From Arthrobacter sp. ISL-85 (lineage in GTDB: Bacteria; Actinomycetota; Actinomycetes; Actinomycetales; Micrococcaceae), in assembly GCF_018613675.1 (NCBI RefSeq), contig NZ_JAGGPQ010000005.1, positions 124,001 to 188,000 of the forward strand: a stretch of DNA of 64,000 bases. The letters are read 5' to 3'. This document shows, piece by piece, positions 8,004 to 18,097 of this stretch. The translations under genes and the position numbers were made by a program. The notes under the pieces were generated by a model. It did no database searches, was not told where the DNA came from, and worked only from the letters and a program-made list of their open reading frames with translations. The first letter of the stretch is position 1. Every line of letters begins with the position of its first letter.

Positions 8004-8242
8004 AAACCCCTGTTCATCACGAGTTCATATATCTGCAAGGGAAATCGCCGCGTAATGGTTGCGGAAACTACCCGGCGTGGATTTACGTTATATCCATCAG
8101 CTGGCAAAACCGCCGGCTGATCGGGGAGGCCAGTACATGGAGCGAAACATCGCGCCGGTTGTATGGGAGGCCGGACCCGGCCTCGTGGCCGAGCCGCCTC
8201 ACCAATAACAATTCCGGGCTGGCGCCCGGGGCTGGAGTCGAT
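8004..8242 (+). promoter_or_regulatory. phoH leader region with two hairpins
   Basis: A 239-nt gap, AT-richer near 8020-8100. Arms 8096-8105 and 8112-8121 form a 10-bp stem (one G-U) with an AAAACC loop; arms 8167-8173 and 8178-8184 form a perfect 7-bp stem. Neither is followed by a T run, so they look like leader structure rather than terminators. Confidence 0.4.
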
Positions 8243-9661
8243 GTGGCTACTTCTGAACAACTGCCTGAGGTCCCGTTTGGACAGGGCGGCAAAGCTACCT
8301 CTCGCGCCAAGCGAGCCACCACTGGAACCGGCGCAGCAACTGATGCTGCGGCCGGTTTTGTTGTCTCCGGAAGGGACGCCGACATCCACACCTTCGTCAT
8401 CGACACCTCCGTCCTGCTCTCCGACCCGCGGGCACTCCTGCGGTTCGCCGAACATGAGGTGGTGGTACCGGTGGTAGTCATCACCGAACTCGAAGCCAAG
8501 CGGCACGACCCGGAACTCGGCTACTTCGCCCGGAACGCCCTGCGGCTCCTGGACGACCTCCGGGTCAAGCACGGCGGCCTCAACCAGCCCCTTCCCATCG
8601 GGGATGAGGGCGGCACTCTCATGGTGGAACTCAACCACATCTCCGCGGAGGTGCTGCCGTTGGGCTTCCGCAGCGGGGACAACGACAGCCGGATCCTCGC
8701 CGTCGCCAAGAACCTGGCCAACGAGGGACGCAACGTCACCGTGGTGTCCAAGGACCTGCCCATGCGGGTCAAGGCCTCCGCCATGGGCCTCACAGCCGAC
8801 GAGTACCGCAACGAACTGGTCAAGGACTCCGGCTGGACGGGCGTTGCCGAAATCGAAGCCAACGAGGACGAAATCTCCACCCTCTACGGCCACGAACCCG
8901 TCTTCATCCCCGCCGCGGCCGAACTGCCGGTCAACACCGGCCTGGTGCTGCTGTCCAACCGCGGCTCCGCACTGGGCCGGGTGGGCTCCGACAAGCAGGT
9001 CCGCCTCGTCAAGGGCGACCGTGACGTGTTCGGCCTCCACGGCCGTTCCGCCGAGCAGCGGCTGGCCATCGACCTGCTGATGGACCCCTCGGTGGGCATC
9101 GTTTCCATGGGAGGCCGCGCCGGCACCGGGAAGTCCGCGCTGGCCCTGTGCGCGGGCCTTGAAGCTGTGCTGGAACGCCGGGAACACCGCAAAGTGATCG
9201 TCTTCCGGCCCCTCTACGCAGTGGGCGGCCAGGAACTCGGCTACCTGCCCGGCTCAGAGTCGGAGAAAATGAACCCCTGGGCGCAGGCCGTCTTTGACAC
9301 CCTCGGCGCCCTGGCCAGCCAGGAGGTGGTGGAGGAAGTCATGGACCGGGGGATGCTGGAGGTCATGCCGCTCACCCACATCCGCGGACGCTCCCTCCAC
9401 GACGCCTTCGTGATTGTCGACGAAGCCCAGTCCCTCGAAAAGAACGTCCTCCTGACCGTTATGAGCCGCATCGGCCAGAACTCCAAAATCGTGCTCACCC
9501 ACGACGTCGCCCAACGGGACAACCTCCGCGTCGGACGCCACGACGGAATCGCCGCCGTCGTCGAAACCCTGAAAGGACACCCGCTCTTCGGCCACGTCAC
9601 CCTGACCCGCTCGGAAAGGTCCCCAATCGCCGCCCTGGTGACAGAACTCCTCGAGGGTTAG
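8243..9661 (+). CDS. phoH: PIN-PhoH fusion protein (PhoH2-type RNase/helicase)
   Basis: A 472-residue protein with an N-terminal PIN nuclease domain (about 50-175) fused to a PhoH P-loop ATPase (about 255-470). PIN acidic residues are visible: Asp54 in VIDTSVLL, Glu82/Glu84, Asp146/Asp148 in GDNDSR and Asp171. The ATPase has Walker [10 protein letters not shown] (290-298) and Walker B VIVDEAQ (391-396). M. tuberculosis PhoH2 of this type has sequence-specific RNA unwinding and cleavage activity. I place the start at GTG 8243 because GGAG lies 5 nt upstream; the frame stays open back into the previous gene but that part has no family similarity. Confidence 0.92.
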   Translation: MATSEQLPEVPFGQGGKATSRAKRATTGTGAATDAAAGFVVSGRDADIHTFVIDTSVLLSDPRALLRFAEHEVVVPVVVITELEAKRHDPELGYFARNALRLLDDLRVKHGGLNQPLPIGDEGGTLMVELNHISAEVLPLGFRSGDNDSRILAVAKNLANEGRNVTVVSKDLPMRVKASAMGLTADEYRNELVKDSGWTGVAEIEANEDEISTLYGHEPVFIPAAAELPVNTGLVLLSNRGSALGRVGSDKQVRLVKGDRDVFGLHGRSAEQRLAIDLLMDPSVGIVSMGGRAGTGKSALALCAGLEAVLERREHRKVIVFRPLYAVGGQELGYLPGSESEKMNPWAQAVFDTLGALASQEVVEEVMDRGMLEVMPLTHIRGRSLHDAFVIVDEAQSLEKNVLLTVMSRIGQNSKIVLTHDVAQRDNLRVGRHDGIAAVVETLKGHPLFGHVTLTRSERSPIAALVTELLEG

Positions 9662-9675
9662 CTTCACCTGGATGA

Positions 9676-9707
9676 GGGCCGTGGCTGGGTTCGCCGGGCC
9701 ACGGCCC
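9676..9707 (+). terminator. phoH terminator
   Basis: Perfect 10-bp arms 9676-9685 and 9698-9707 with a 12-nt loop, followed by TTCTCC, 15 nt after the phoH stop. Confidence 0.75.
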
Positions 9708-9737
9708 TTCTCCGTCGCTTAGACACACCGCATAGGG

Positions 9738-9768
9738 CCGCCTCCGGTCGCTGGGCGACCTCCGGCGG
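9738..9768 (-). terminator. Hairpin downstream of the GNAT gene
   Basis: Stem GGTCGC/GCGACC (9746-9751, 9755-9760) extended past a 3x3 internal loop by CCGCC/GGCGG (9738-9742, 9764-9768). It lies about 50 nt past the stop of the minus-strand acetyltransferase. Confidence 0.5.
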
Positions 9769-9819
9769 CCGATGCGTCGCGATGCGCTCCTACGAGAAGG
9801 ACCGCAACCCTGCTTGGAG

Positions 9820-10467
9820 TCACGTGACCTTCAGGAACTTCGCCGCTGCTTCGTGGCCTTGGACTTGGAGGGCCCAGCCAGGGCGCTTGAAGGTCCCCGG
9901 GGTGAGGCGGACGTGCTGGACTGTTTGGACTTTGGTGCCCCAGGCTTTGCGGGTGGTGCCGTTGAGCTCGTAGCCGAGGGTGCGGGATACCCCCAAGGAG
10001 GCGCTGTTCCAGGCGGCGGCTTCCGATTCGGCCACTTCGGCGCCGAGCCAGTCAAAGGCCCACAGGACGACGGCGGCGCGCATCTCCTTGCCGAGGCCCT
10101 GGCCTTGGACGGACTGCTTGAGCCACGAACCGGTGGTGACCGTCCTTAGCGCCGCGAAGTCCTTCGCACCCACGTCCTGGCAGCCGATGAACTGCCCCTC
10201 GTGCCAGATGCCCAAAAGCAGGGTCCAGTTCTCCGGCGTGAACTCCCCGCGGCAGCGCCAGTACCAGCGGGCCATGTTGGCGCCCAGTTCGTCGTCGGGC
10301 AGCTCTGTCCACGGCGTGCTGAAGGGGTTCCTGGATGCATCGTGGATTCCGGTGCGGGCGGCGTCCACGGCTGCCGGGATGTCCGCGTCAGTGATGGGCC
10401 GGAGCTCCAGGCGGGGCGTGGTCAGCCTGAGGTCGAACAGGGGCCAAATGGAGCTCATCGTCGTCAT
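9820..10467 (-). CDS. GNAT family N-acetyltransferase
   Basis: A 215-residue protein of the RimJ/RimL-like acetyltransferase group. The N-terminus LTTPRLELRPITDADIPA is the standard opening of this group, and the acetyl-CoA loop is QGQGLGKEMRAAVV (Q/R-x-x-G-x-G/A pattern). The target (protein N-terminus, amino acid or small molecule) is unknown. The ATG at 10467 has TAGGCT 6 nt upstream and no ribosome site, so the message is probably leaderless. This gene opens a segment that interrupts the mca-glpX order known from mycobacteria. Confidence 0.88.
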   Translation of the reverse strand: MTTMSSIWPLFDLRLTTPRLELRPITDADIPAAVDAARTGIHDASRNPFSTPWTELPDDELGANMARWYWRCRGEFTPENWTLLLGIWHEGQFIGCQDVGAKDFAALRTVTTGSWLKQSVQGQGLGKEMRAAVVLWAFDWLGAEVAESEAAAWNSASLGVSRTLGYELNGTTRKAWGTKVQTVQHVRLTPGTFKRPGWALQVQGHEAAAKFLKVT

Positions 10468-10473
10468 CCGCGA

Positions 10474-10479
10474 AGCCTA
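10474..10479 (-). promoter_or_regulatory. -10 box of leaderless GNAT promoter
   Basis: TAGGCT on the minus strand, 6 nt before the ATG at 10467. Confidence 0.6.
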
Positions 10480-10509
10480 ACCGATGAGCACCGCCGGGCT
10501 GTGTCATGC

Positions 10510-11304
10510 TCAGGCGGGAATGTCCCAGCTGATGTGCCGGCGGACATCGGTGAGGTTCATGGACTCGGCCAGGAACAGGTCATCCAGCATGTACTCGTCC
10601 ACGGCGATGATCCGGATCCAGTGGCCATACCCTTCCGTTTCAGGTTCCAGTGACTGGCTGGACACGCAGACGCCGGTGCCCACGTCCATGCGGAGGAGGG
10701 AACGCCCGGGAAGGCACAGGGGAGCGGCAGGATCGATGGGGCGGTAGGCGGCGTTGGGGGCCACCACCGCTTCAATGACGGGCCGGCCTTCGTGGTCGGA
10801 AGACCGTACCTCCCGAATGTCCAGCGCGTTGCTGCCCGGAAATTCGATGGGCACGGGCGCGTTACCCGCGAGTTCCACGGGGTCCAGCGCAGCGGAGAAA
10901 CGGCCGTTGCCGAACCCGGGCTCGCCGTACGCGGCTTCGGGCCGGCGGCGCACCAGCCCGCCGTCATCGTACACGGGGGTGACCAGATGCGGAGGGAGGA
11001 GCCAGGACTTGCGGGTGGCACTCACGTAGAAAACGTCACGGGAATCGTTGATTCCGGTGGTGCTGTGCAGGACCAGGCGCTCCGGGCTTTCCAGGCGGAG
11101 CGCGCCCGGACGGCGCAGCCAGGCACGGACGAAGGGGGCACCGGGAGCGGGGGCTGACGCATACGCCTGGTCCCAGTACTCAAACCGCAGCGACTGCCAC
11201 TTCCAGGGGGAGGACCGGCACAGGTTCCGGAACACGGTGGGCAGGTCCGCCGGGGCGGCAGGAGAGTCCGGAGCCGGGCTGCGCCGGGAGTCCCAGGTCG
11301 ACAT
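10510..11304 (-). CDS. Uncharacterised 264-residue protein
   Basis: I do not recognise the family. There is no signal peptide, membrane segment or known catalytic motif. The sequence is rich in Trp, Tyr and Pro, with blocks such as WKWQSLRFEYWDQAY, RPGALRLES and YGHWIRIIAVDEYMLDD that suggest a beta-rich soluble protein; the WQSLRFEYWD...LRLES layout loosely recalls LolA/outer-membrane-lipoprotein-carrier folds but this is weak. The ATG at 11304 is chosen because TAAAAT lies exactly 6 nt upstream (leaderless); the GTG at 11310 would overlap that spacer. Codon use looks native. It is divergent from the prepilin peptidase gene. Confidence 0.7.
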   Translation of the reverse strand: MSTWDSRRSPAPDSPAAPADLPTVFRNLCRSSPWKWQSLRFEYWDQAYASAPAPGAPFVRAWLRRPGALRLESPERLVLHSTTGINDSRDVFYVSATRKSWLLPPHLVTPVYDDGGLVRRRPEAAYGEPGFGNGRFSAALDPVELAGNAPVPIEFPGSNALDIREVRSSDHEGRPVIEAVVAPNAAYRPIDPAAPLCLPGRSLLRMDVGTGVCVSSQSLEPETEGYGHWIRIIAVDEYMLDDLFLAESMNLTDVRRHISWDIPA

Positions 11305-11310
11305 ATCCAC

Positions 11311-11316
11311 ATTTTA
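11311..11316 (-). promoter_or_regulatory. -10 box of leaderless promoter, uncharacterised gene
   Basis: TAAAAT on the minus strand, 6 nt before the ATG at 11304. Confidence 0.6.
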
Positions 11317-11351
11317 CGCGGGGGCACTACGGCGGGAATGGGTGGATCCAG

Positions 11352-11357
11352 TAGCAT
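11352..11357 (+). promoter_or_regulatory. -10 box of leaderless prepilin peptidase promoter
   Basis: TAGCAT, 7 nt before the GTG at 11365. Confidence 0.5.
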
Positions 11358-11364
11358 CCGAGGG

Positions 11365-11913
11365 GTGATTGGACGACTCGGTGAACTCTGGCAGCACACC
11401 CCGCTTGCCTTCTGGCTGGTGCTGGCGGCCTGCCTCTACTTTGCGGTGATGGCGGTCCGGCTCACCATCATCGATGTCCGGCACCACCTCCTGCCCAACC
11501 GGATCGTCTTTCCGTCCTACGCGGTGGCCGGGGCTCTCCTCCTGGCGGCAGCAGCCGTTGCCTGGGCCAGCCCACTTCCGGCCGCCGGTGACGCCGTCAC
11601 TGGAATCCTGGCGGCCCCGGCCCTTCGCGTGGTGGCAGGGGCCGGAATCCTGTGGCTGTTCTATTTCGTCCTCCGCTTCGTCTATCCGCCGGGCATGGGA
11701 TTCGGCGACGTCAAGCTTGCAGGTGTGCTGGGCATGTACCTTGGCTACCTCAGCTGGGGGCACCTGTTTGCGGGGACCTTCCTGGCGTTCCTGCTGGGCG
11801 GCCTCTGGTCCCTGGCCCTTCTTGCCGCCCGCCGGGGGACGTTGAAATCGTCCATCCCGTTCGGGCCGTTCATGCTCGCGGGGGCCGCGGCTGCCATGCT
11901 GCTTCCAGCCTGA
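11365..11913 (+). CDS. Prepilin peptidase (A24 family, short form)
   Basis: An aspartic membrane protease that removes type IV pilin-like leader peptides. The two catalytic Asp motifs are visible: Asp37 in TIIDVRHHLLPNR and Asp115 in GMGFGDVKLAG (the GxGD block). At 182 residues with about five to six helices it has only the peptidase half and lacks the N-terminal methyltransferase domain with CxxC motifs found in PilD. No pilin, secretion ATPase or tad gene lies nearby, so its substrates are encoded elsewhere. GTG 11365 is favoured by a TAGCAT box 7 nt upstream; ATG 11338 is the alternative. Confidence 0.88.
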   Translation: MIGRLGELWQHTPLAFWLVLAACLYFAVMAVRLTIIDVRHHLLPNRIVFPSYAVAGALLLAAAAVAWASPLPAAGDAVTGILAAPALRVVAGAGILWLFYFVLRFVYPPGMGFGDVKLAGVLGMYLGYLSWGHLFAGTFLAFLLGGLWSLALLAARRGTLKSSIPFGPFMLAGAAAAMLLPA

Positions 11914-11941
11914 ACTGCAGGTGTCCTGTGGGGGCGTTCGC

Positions 11942-11947
11942 TAGGCT
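11942..11947 (+). promoter_or_regulatory. -10 box of leaderless Nudix promoter
   Basis: TAGGCT, 6 nt before the ATG at 11954. Confidence 0.6.
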
Positions 11948-11953
11948 GGCGGT

Positions 11954-12424
11954 ATGCCTGCACCCGAGTACGTCCTGAAGCTGCGCAAGAAAATCGGCAA
12001 TGATCCCCTCTGGGTTCCCGGCGTCCGGGGCGTGGTGGTCGATGCCGCTGGCCGCGTCCTGCTGGCCCAGCGGGCGGACAACCGCCAGTGGGCGCTCATC
12101 AGCGGCATGCTGGACCCGGGGGAGCAGCCGGCCCGCGGCCTGGTCCGTGAGATCTTCGAGGAAACGGCTGTGGTGGCCGAGGCCGAACGCGTGGTGTCCG
12201 TAGGCGCAGTGGGTCCCGTCACCTACCCCAACGGCGATGTCTGCGAGTTTTTGGACGTAGTGTTCCTGTGCCGCTACGTCTCCGGCGAAGCCAGGGTCAA
12301 TGACGACGAATCCCTTGCCGTTGGCTGGTTCAGCCTGGACGAACTTCCCGAACTCATGCCCGGGCACCTCACCAGCATCCGCCAGGCGCTGACATCTTCC
12401 GCGGCCGTGCACTTCGAGCCGTAA
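11954..12424 (+). CDS. Nudix hydrolase
   Basis: A 156-residue pyrophosphohydrolase of the Nudix fold. The Nudix box runs from Gly51 to Val73: Gly51, Glu57, then REIFEE (65-70), followed by T-A-V. The penultimate Gly of the consensus is Ala72, a tolerated change outside the metal site; the metal-binding REIFEE is intact. The short WALISGMLDPGE lead-in resembles ADP-ribose or nucleotide-sugar Nudix enzymes but substrate is not predictable. The start is set by TAGGCT 6 nt upstream with no ribosome site. A convergent terminator follows. Confidence 0.9.
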   Translation: MPAPEYVLKLRKKIGNDPLWVPGVRGVVVDAAGRVLLAQRADNRQWALISGMLDPGEQPARGLVREIFEETAVVAEAERVVSVGAVGPVTYPNGDVCEFLDVVFLCRYVSGEARVNDDESLAVGWFSLDELPELMPGHLTSIRQALTSSAAVHFEP

Positions 12425-12452
12425 AACCTGCAGCACTGAAGCCGAAAAGAAA

Positions 12453-12489
12453 CAGGGGCGCCGCAACCCCCAAGATTGCGGCGACCCTG
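12453..12489. terminator. Convergent terminator, Nudix / MFS
   Basis: Arms 12453-12466 and 12476-12489 form a 14-bp stem with one G-A mismatch and a 9-nt loop, between the Nudix stop and the stop of the minus-strand transporter. Confidence 0.75.
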
Positions 12490-12561
12490 TTGGTCCCTTG
12501 CGTCCGGGCCCAAGCAGGCGCCGGCTAAAGCGGCGCCACGCAGGCCAGTGTCCGACGTCGG

Positions 12562-14930
<2,369 letters not shown>

Positions 14931-14941
14931 AAAGTAAATGT

Positions 14942-14966
14942 TTGCACTAAATTTGAGTTAGTGCAA
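14942..14966. promoter_or_regulatory. Probable TetR operator
   Basis: Perfect 9-bp arms TTGCACTAA (14942-14950) and TTAGTGCAA (14958-14966) with a 7-nt spacer, in the AT-rich DNA just upstream of tetR. No other dyad lies in this gap. Confidence 0.75.
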
Positions 14967-15001
14967 GTTATTGTGACGGCTGCAGGACGCGCTTAAAGTA
15001 C

Positions 15002-15047
15002 GACGGCGGCCCGTCACCTTTCCCACGAAAGGTGACGGGCCGCCGTC
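15002..15047 (-). terminator. fumC terminator
   Basis: Perfect 21-bp arms (15002-15022, 15027-15047) with a CCAC loop, 20 nt past the fumC stop on the minus strand. Among the strongest hairpins in the window. Confidence 0.85.
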
Positions 15048-15067
15048 GGCAGCTAAGCGGTAGGGAC

Positions 15068-16495
15068 TCAGGCTTTGTGCGCCGGGGCCGTCATGGTGGT
15101 GACGTCCAGTGCTTTCTCGAGATCGGCCTCGGAAACCTTGCCCTCGCCGTCGCCGACGAAGCCGAGCTGCTCGGTGGCCTGGCGGATGGTCAGGCCCTCC
15201 TTGACGGCGGTCTTGGCGATCTTGGCGGCGTTCTCGTAGCCGATGTACTTGTTCAGCGGGGTGACAATGGACGGGGAAGCCTCGGCCAGGAAGCGGGCGC
15301 GCTCGACGTTGGCGGTGATGCCGTCGATCATCTTGTCCGCCATGACGCGGCTGGTGTTGGCGAGCAGGCGGATGGACTCGAGCAGGTTGGCGGCCATCAC
15401 GGGGATGCCCACGTTGAGCTCGAAAGCGCCGTTGGTGCCGGACCAGGCGATGGCGGTGTCGTTGCCGATAACCTGGGCGGCCACCATGATGGACGCCTCG
15501 CAGATAACCGGGTTGACCTTGCCGGGCATGATGGAGGAGCCGGGCTGCAGGTCCGGGAGGGCGATTTCGCCCAGGCCCGTGTTGGGGCCCGAACCCATCC
15601 AGCGAAGGTCGTTGTTGATCTTCATGAACGAGATGGCGATGTTGCGCAGCTGGCTGGAGGCTTCAATCAGGCCATCGCGGTTGGCCTGGGCCTCAAAGTG
15701 GTCGCGGGCCTCGGTCAGCGGAAGGCCGGTGTCCGTGGCCAGCAGTTCGATGACTCGCTCGGGGAAGCCGGCGGGTGTGTTGATGCCGGTGCCCACGGCG
15801 GTGCCACCCAGCGGAACCTCCGCAACGCGGGGGAGTGAGGCGTTGATGCGCTCGATGCCGTAGCGGACCTGTGCGGCGTAGCCGCCGAATTCCTGGCCCA
15901 GGGTCACCGGGGTGGCGTCCATGAGGTGGGTGCGGCCGGACTTCACGACGTCCTTGAACTCAACGGCCTTGCGCTCCAGGGACTCCGCCAGGTAGCCCAG
16001 GGCTGGGATCAGGTCGTTGATCAGGGCAGAGGTGGCCGCAACGTGGACCGACGTGGGGAACACGTCGTTGGAGGACTGCGACGCGTTGACGTGGTCGTTG
16101 GGGTGGACCACCTTGTCGCTGCCGGCGGCCTTCAGCGCACGCGTTGCCAGTTCGGCCAGAACCTCGTTGGTGTTCATGTTCGAGGAGGTGCCGGAGCCGG
16201 TCTGGAAAACGTCGATGGGGAAGTCGCCGTCGTACTTACCGGCGGCCACTTCATCGGCTGCATCTGCGATCGCCTTGGCCAGCTCGCCGTCGAGCACGCC
16301 CAGTTCTGCGTTGGCCTGGGCGGCAGCCTTCTTGACCCGGGCCAGCGCCTCGATGTGGGTGCGCTCCAGGGTCTTGCCGGAGATGGGGAAGTTCTCCACT
16401 GCCCGCTGCGTCTGCGCGCGGTACAGTGCGTTCACGGGGACGCGGACTTCGCCCATCGTGTCATGTTCAATGCGGAACTCTTCAGTGGAAGTCAT
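15068..16495 (-). CDS. fumC: Fumarate hydratase, class II
   Basis: Iron-free fumarase of the TCA cycle, interconverting fumarate and malate. Length (475 residues) is normal for FumC. The superfamily signature [11 protein letters not shown] is intact, as are [10 protein letters not shown] and the [11 protein letters not shown] block with the catalytic His region. The ATG at 16495 is preceded by TAAGCT 6 nt upstream and no ribosome site, so it is probably leaderless. The link to carbonic anhydrase, DUF4245 and glpX on one side matches mycobacterial fum-glpX order. Confidence 0.97.
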   Translation of the reverse strand: MTSTEEFRIEHDTMGEVRVPVNALYRAQTQRAVENFPISGKTLERTHIEALARVKKAAAQANAELGVLDGELAKAIADAADEVAAGKYDGDFPIDVFQTGSGTSSNMNTNEVLAELATRALKAAGSDKVVHPNDHVNASQSSNDVFPTSVHVAATSALINDLIPALGYLAESLERKAVEFKDVVKSGRTHLMDATPVTLGQEFGGYAAQVRYGIERINASLPRVAEVPLGGTAVGTGINTPAGFPERVIELLATDTGLPLTEARDHFEAQANRDGLIEASSQLRNIAISFMKINNDLRWMGSGPNTGLGEIALPDLQPGSSIMPGKVNPVICEASIMVAAQVIGNDTAIAWSGTNGAFELNVGIPVMAANLLESIRLLANTSRVMADKMIDGITANVERARFLAEASPSIVTPLNKYIGYENAAKIAKTAVKEGLTIRQATEQLGFVGDGEGKVSEADLEKALDVTTMTAPAHKA

Positions 16496-16501
16496 GGGGC
16501 T

Positions 16502-16507
16502 AGCTTA
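16502..16507 (-). promoter_or_regulatory. -10 box of leaderless fumC promoter
   Basis: TAAGCT on the minus strand, 6 nt before the ATG at 16495. Confidence 0.6.
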
Positions 16508-16543
16508 TGGCGATCCGGCGCCCCATCGAAAACCGTTAAGGGA

Positions 16544-16576
16544 GCGTGCCGGCGGCCCCCTGGACCGCCGGCACGC
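16544..16576 (-). terminator. Carbonic anhydrase terminator
   Basis: Perfect 12-bp arms (16544-16555, 16565-16576) with a 9-nt loop, directly after the minus-strand carbonic anhydrase stop and before the fumC promoter. Confidence 0.75.
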
Positions 16577-16581
16577 GGCTC

Positions 16582-17196
16582 CTAGAGCTCTCCGATTCCG
16601 TAAACCAAGTCCGCGCGGCCTTCTGCCAGCCGGTAGGAAAGGCCGACGACGGCGGTGCTGCCGTCCTCAATTGCGGCGGAAATCACACGCGAGCTGTCCG
16701 CAAGGCGCTGCGACGTCTGCTTCACGTGCTCCACCACCATGTCGTTGACCTCGGGCTGGTCATTCCGCAGGGACGTCAGCACGGAGGGCGTGATGCGCTC
16801 CACAAGGTCGCGGATGAAGCCGGGCGGCATCTCGCCGGTCTCCACCGCGTCCTTGGTGGCCGTCACGGCACCGCAGCTGTCGTGTCCAAGGATGACGATC
16901 AGCGGCACGTTCAGCACGCCGACGCTGTACTCAAGGGAGCCCAGGACGGCGTCGTCAATCACCTGGCCGGCCGTGCGGACCACGAAAACGTCGCCAAGGC
17001 CGACGTCGAAGATGATTTCTGCCGCGAGCCGGGAATCTGAGCAGCCGAAGATCACCGCGAAGGGATTCTGCGTCTCCACCAGCGATGAGCGGCGCGAAGC
17101 ATTCTGGTTTGGATGCGAGGACTCGCCGGTGACGAAACGTTCGTTGCCTTCGCGCAGTCGGCGCCAGGCCAATGCAGGAGTCAGATTAGTAGCCAT
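16582..17196 (-). CDS. Beta-carbonic anhydrase
   Basis: Zinc enzyme that interconverts CO2 and bicarbonate, supplying carboxylases. The 204-residue protein has the beta-class ligands: Cys52 and the Asp54-Arg56 dyad in GCSDSR, and His105/Cys108 in GHDSCG. The start at ATG 17196 is 10 nt after the DUF4245 stop, with no ribosome site; a TAATGT box 7 nt upstream overlaps that stop, so it may have its own leaderless promoter besides read-through. An upstream in-frame extension to 17325 overlaps DUF4245 and has no similarity, so I reject it. Confidence 0.95.
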   Translation of the reverse strand: MATNLTPALAWRRLREGNERFVTGESSHPNQNASRRSSLVETQNPFAVIFGCSDSRLAAEIIFDVGLGDVFVVRTAGQVIDDAVLGSLEYSVGVLNVPLIVILGHDSCGAVTATKDAVETGEMPPGFIRDLVERITPSVLTSLRNDQPEVNDMVVEHVKQTSQRLADSSRVISAAIEDGSTAVVGLSYRLAEGRADLVYGIGEL

Positions 17197-17203
17197 GCTT
17201 ATT

Positions 17204-17209
17204 ACATTA
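17204..17209 (-). promoter_or_regulatory. Possible internal leaderless promoter of carbonic anhydrase
   Basis: TAATGT on the minus strand, 7 nt before ATG 17196; its first three bases are the TAA stop of DUF4245. Confidence 0.4.
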
Positions 17210-17887
17210 AGGTGCCGCGGGGGCGGACGGTGAAACTGTGACGGCGGGATTGCTTTCGAGGGAGCCCACGACGGCGGCCGCCAGGGTTGCGAATTCGTCC
17301 AGTTGCGCGGCTCCCGAGAGGACAACGGTGCTGCCGCGGTAGTTCAGGACCATCGACTTTTCGCCCTTGCCGGTGTCCCGCAGTTCCCAGTCCCGGCCGC
17401 CGGCATTCCGCGTACCGGTGATGGGGGCGTTCCGGGTCTGCTGGAGCAGCCACGTGGGGTTGGCCTGCGTGGTCTGCACCAATGCAATGAAGGACGTCTT
17501 GGGGGTCACGTAGCCAACCTCCCACGTGGGCACCCCGCTGCCCGTTCCGGCTTCCCAACGGGCGTAATTTGCCTGGAACGCGTTGCCGGTGTCGGGGGCA
17601 ACGGGTGTGAATCCTGCCACACCGGCCGCGTTGCGGGCCACTGAGGCAACATCAATGTCCGGCCGGTAGCCCCCGCTCTTCGGCTGCGGATTCATCAGGA
17701 CAACGGGCAGGAACGCAGCGATGCTGAGCACAAGGGCAATGATCATGCCGATCACCGAAGCGTTGGCGCGCTTGGCGGCGGCCGCCGGAATGACGGGCTT
17801 CACCGGGGTGGCGGCACTGCTGCCCGCGGCGCCGGGACGGGACCCGGGCTGCGCCTCGCCGGAGCTGGGACTGGTGGCTTCCTGCAT
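17207..17887 (-). CDS. DUF4245 domain-containing membrane protein
   Basis: A 226-residue protein with a disordered Ala/Pro head, one membrane helix (about 45-66, SVIGMIIALVLSIAAFLPVVL) and an outside domain with conserved Trp and aromatic residues (NPTWLLQQT, GRDWELRD). The family is actinobacterial, adjacent to glpX, and of unknown function. ATG 17887 is chosen because GAGGGG lies 8 nt upstream; GTG 17896 adds three residues. It is divergent from glpX and leads into carbonic anhydrase. Confidence 0.85.
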   Translation of the reverse strand: MQEATSPSSGEAQPGSRPGAAGSSAATPVKPVIPAAAAKRANASVIGMIIALVLSIAAFLPVVLMNPQPKSGGYRPDIDVASVARNAAGVAGFTPVAPDTGNAFQANYARWEAGTGSGVPTWEVGYVTPKTSFIALVQTTQANPTWLLQQTRNAPITGTRNAGGRDWELRDTGKGEKSMVLNYRGSTVVLSGAAQLDEFATLAAAVVGSLESNPAVTVSPSAPAAP

Positions 17888-18097
17888 GTCATTCACCCCT
17901 CAATAGTCGCCCATCCCGGAGCCGGACTTCCATTCGGGCCTGACCCGCAAGCTGCGGCCAACCACAATGCACATTTCGCGATTGCGTCACGGGCCGCCCG
18001 CGGCGCGGTGCCACGACTATGATCGGTAGCAGAGGAATCACCGTCCTGCTGCACCGGCGGGCGGGTTCAATGATCGCCACTCGAAGAAGAGGTTCAC

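Noticed and set aside
8243..9661. PIN domain as half of a VapBC toxin-antitoxin pair
   Set aside because: The PIN domain is fused to PhoH and no small antitoxin gene with ribosome site and homology precedes it; the frames in the 239-nt leader look non-coding.
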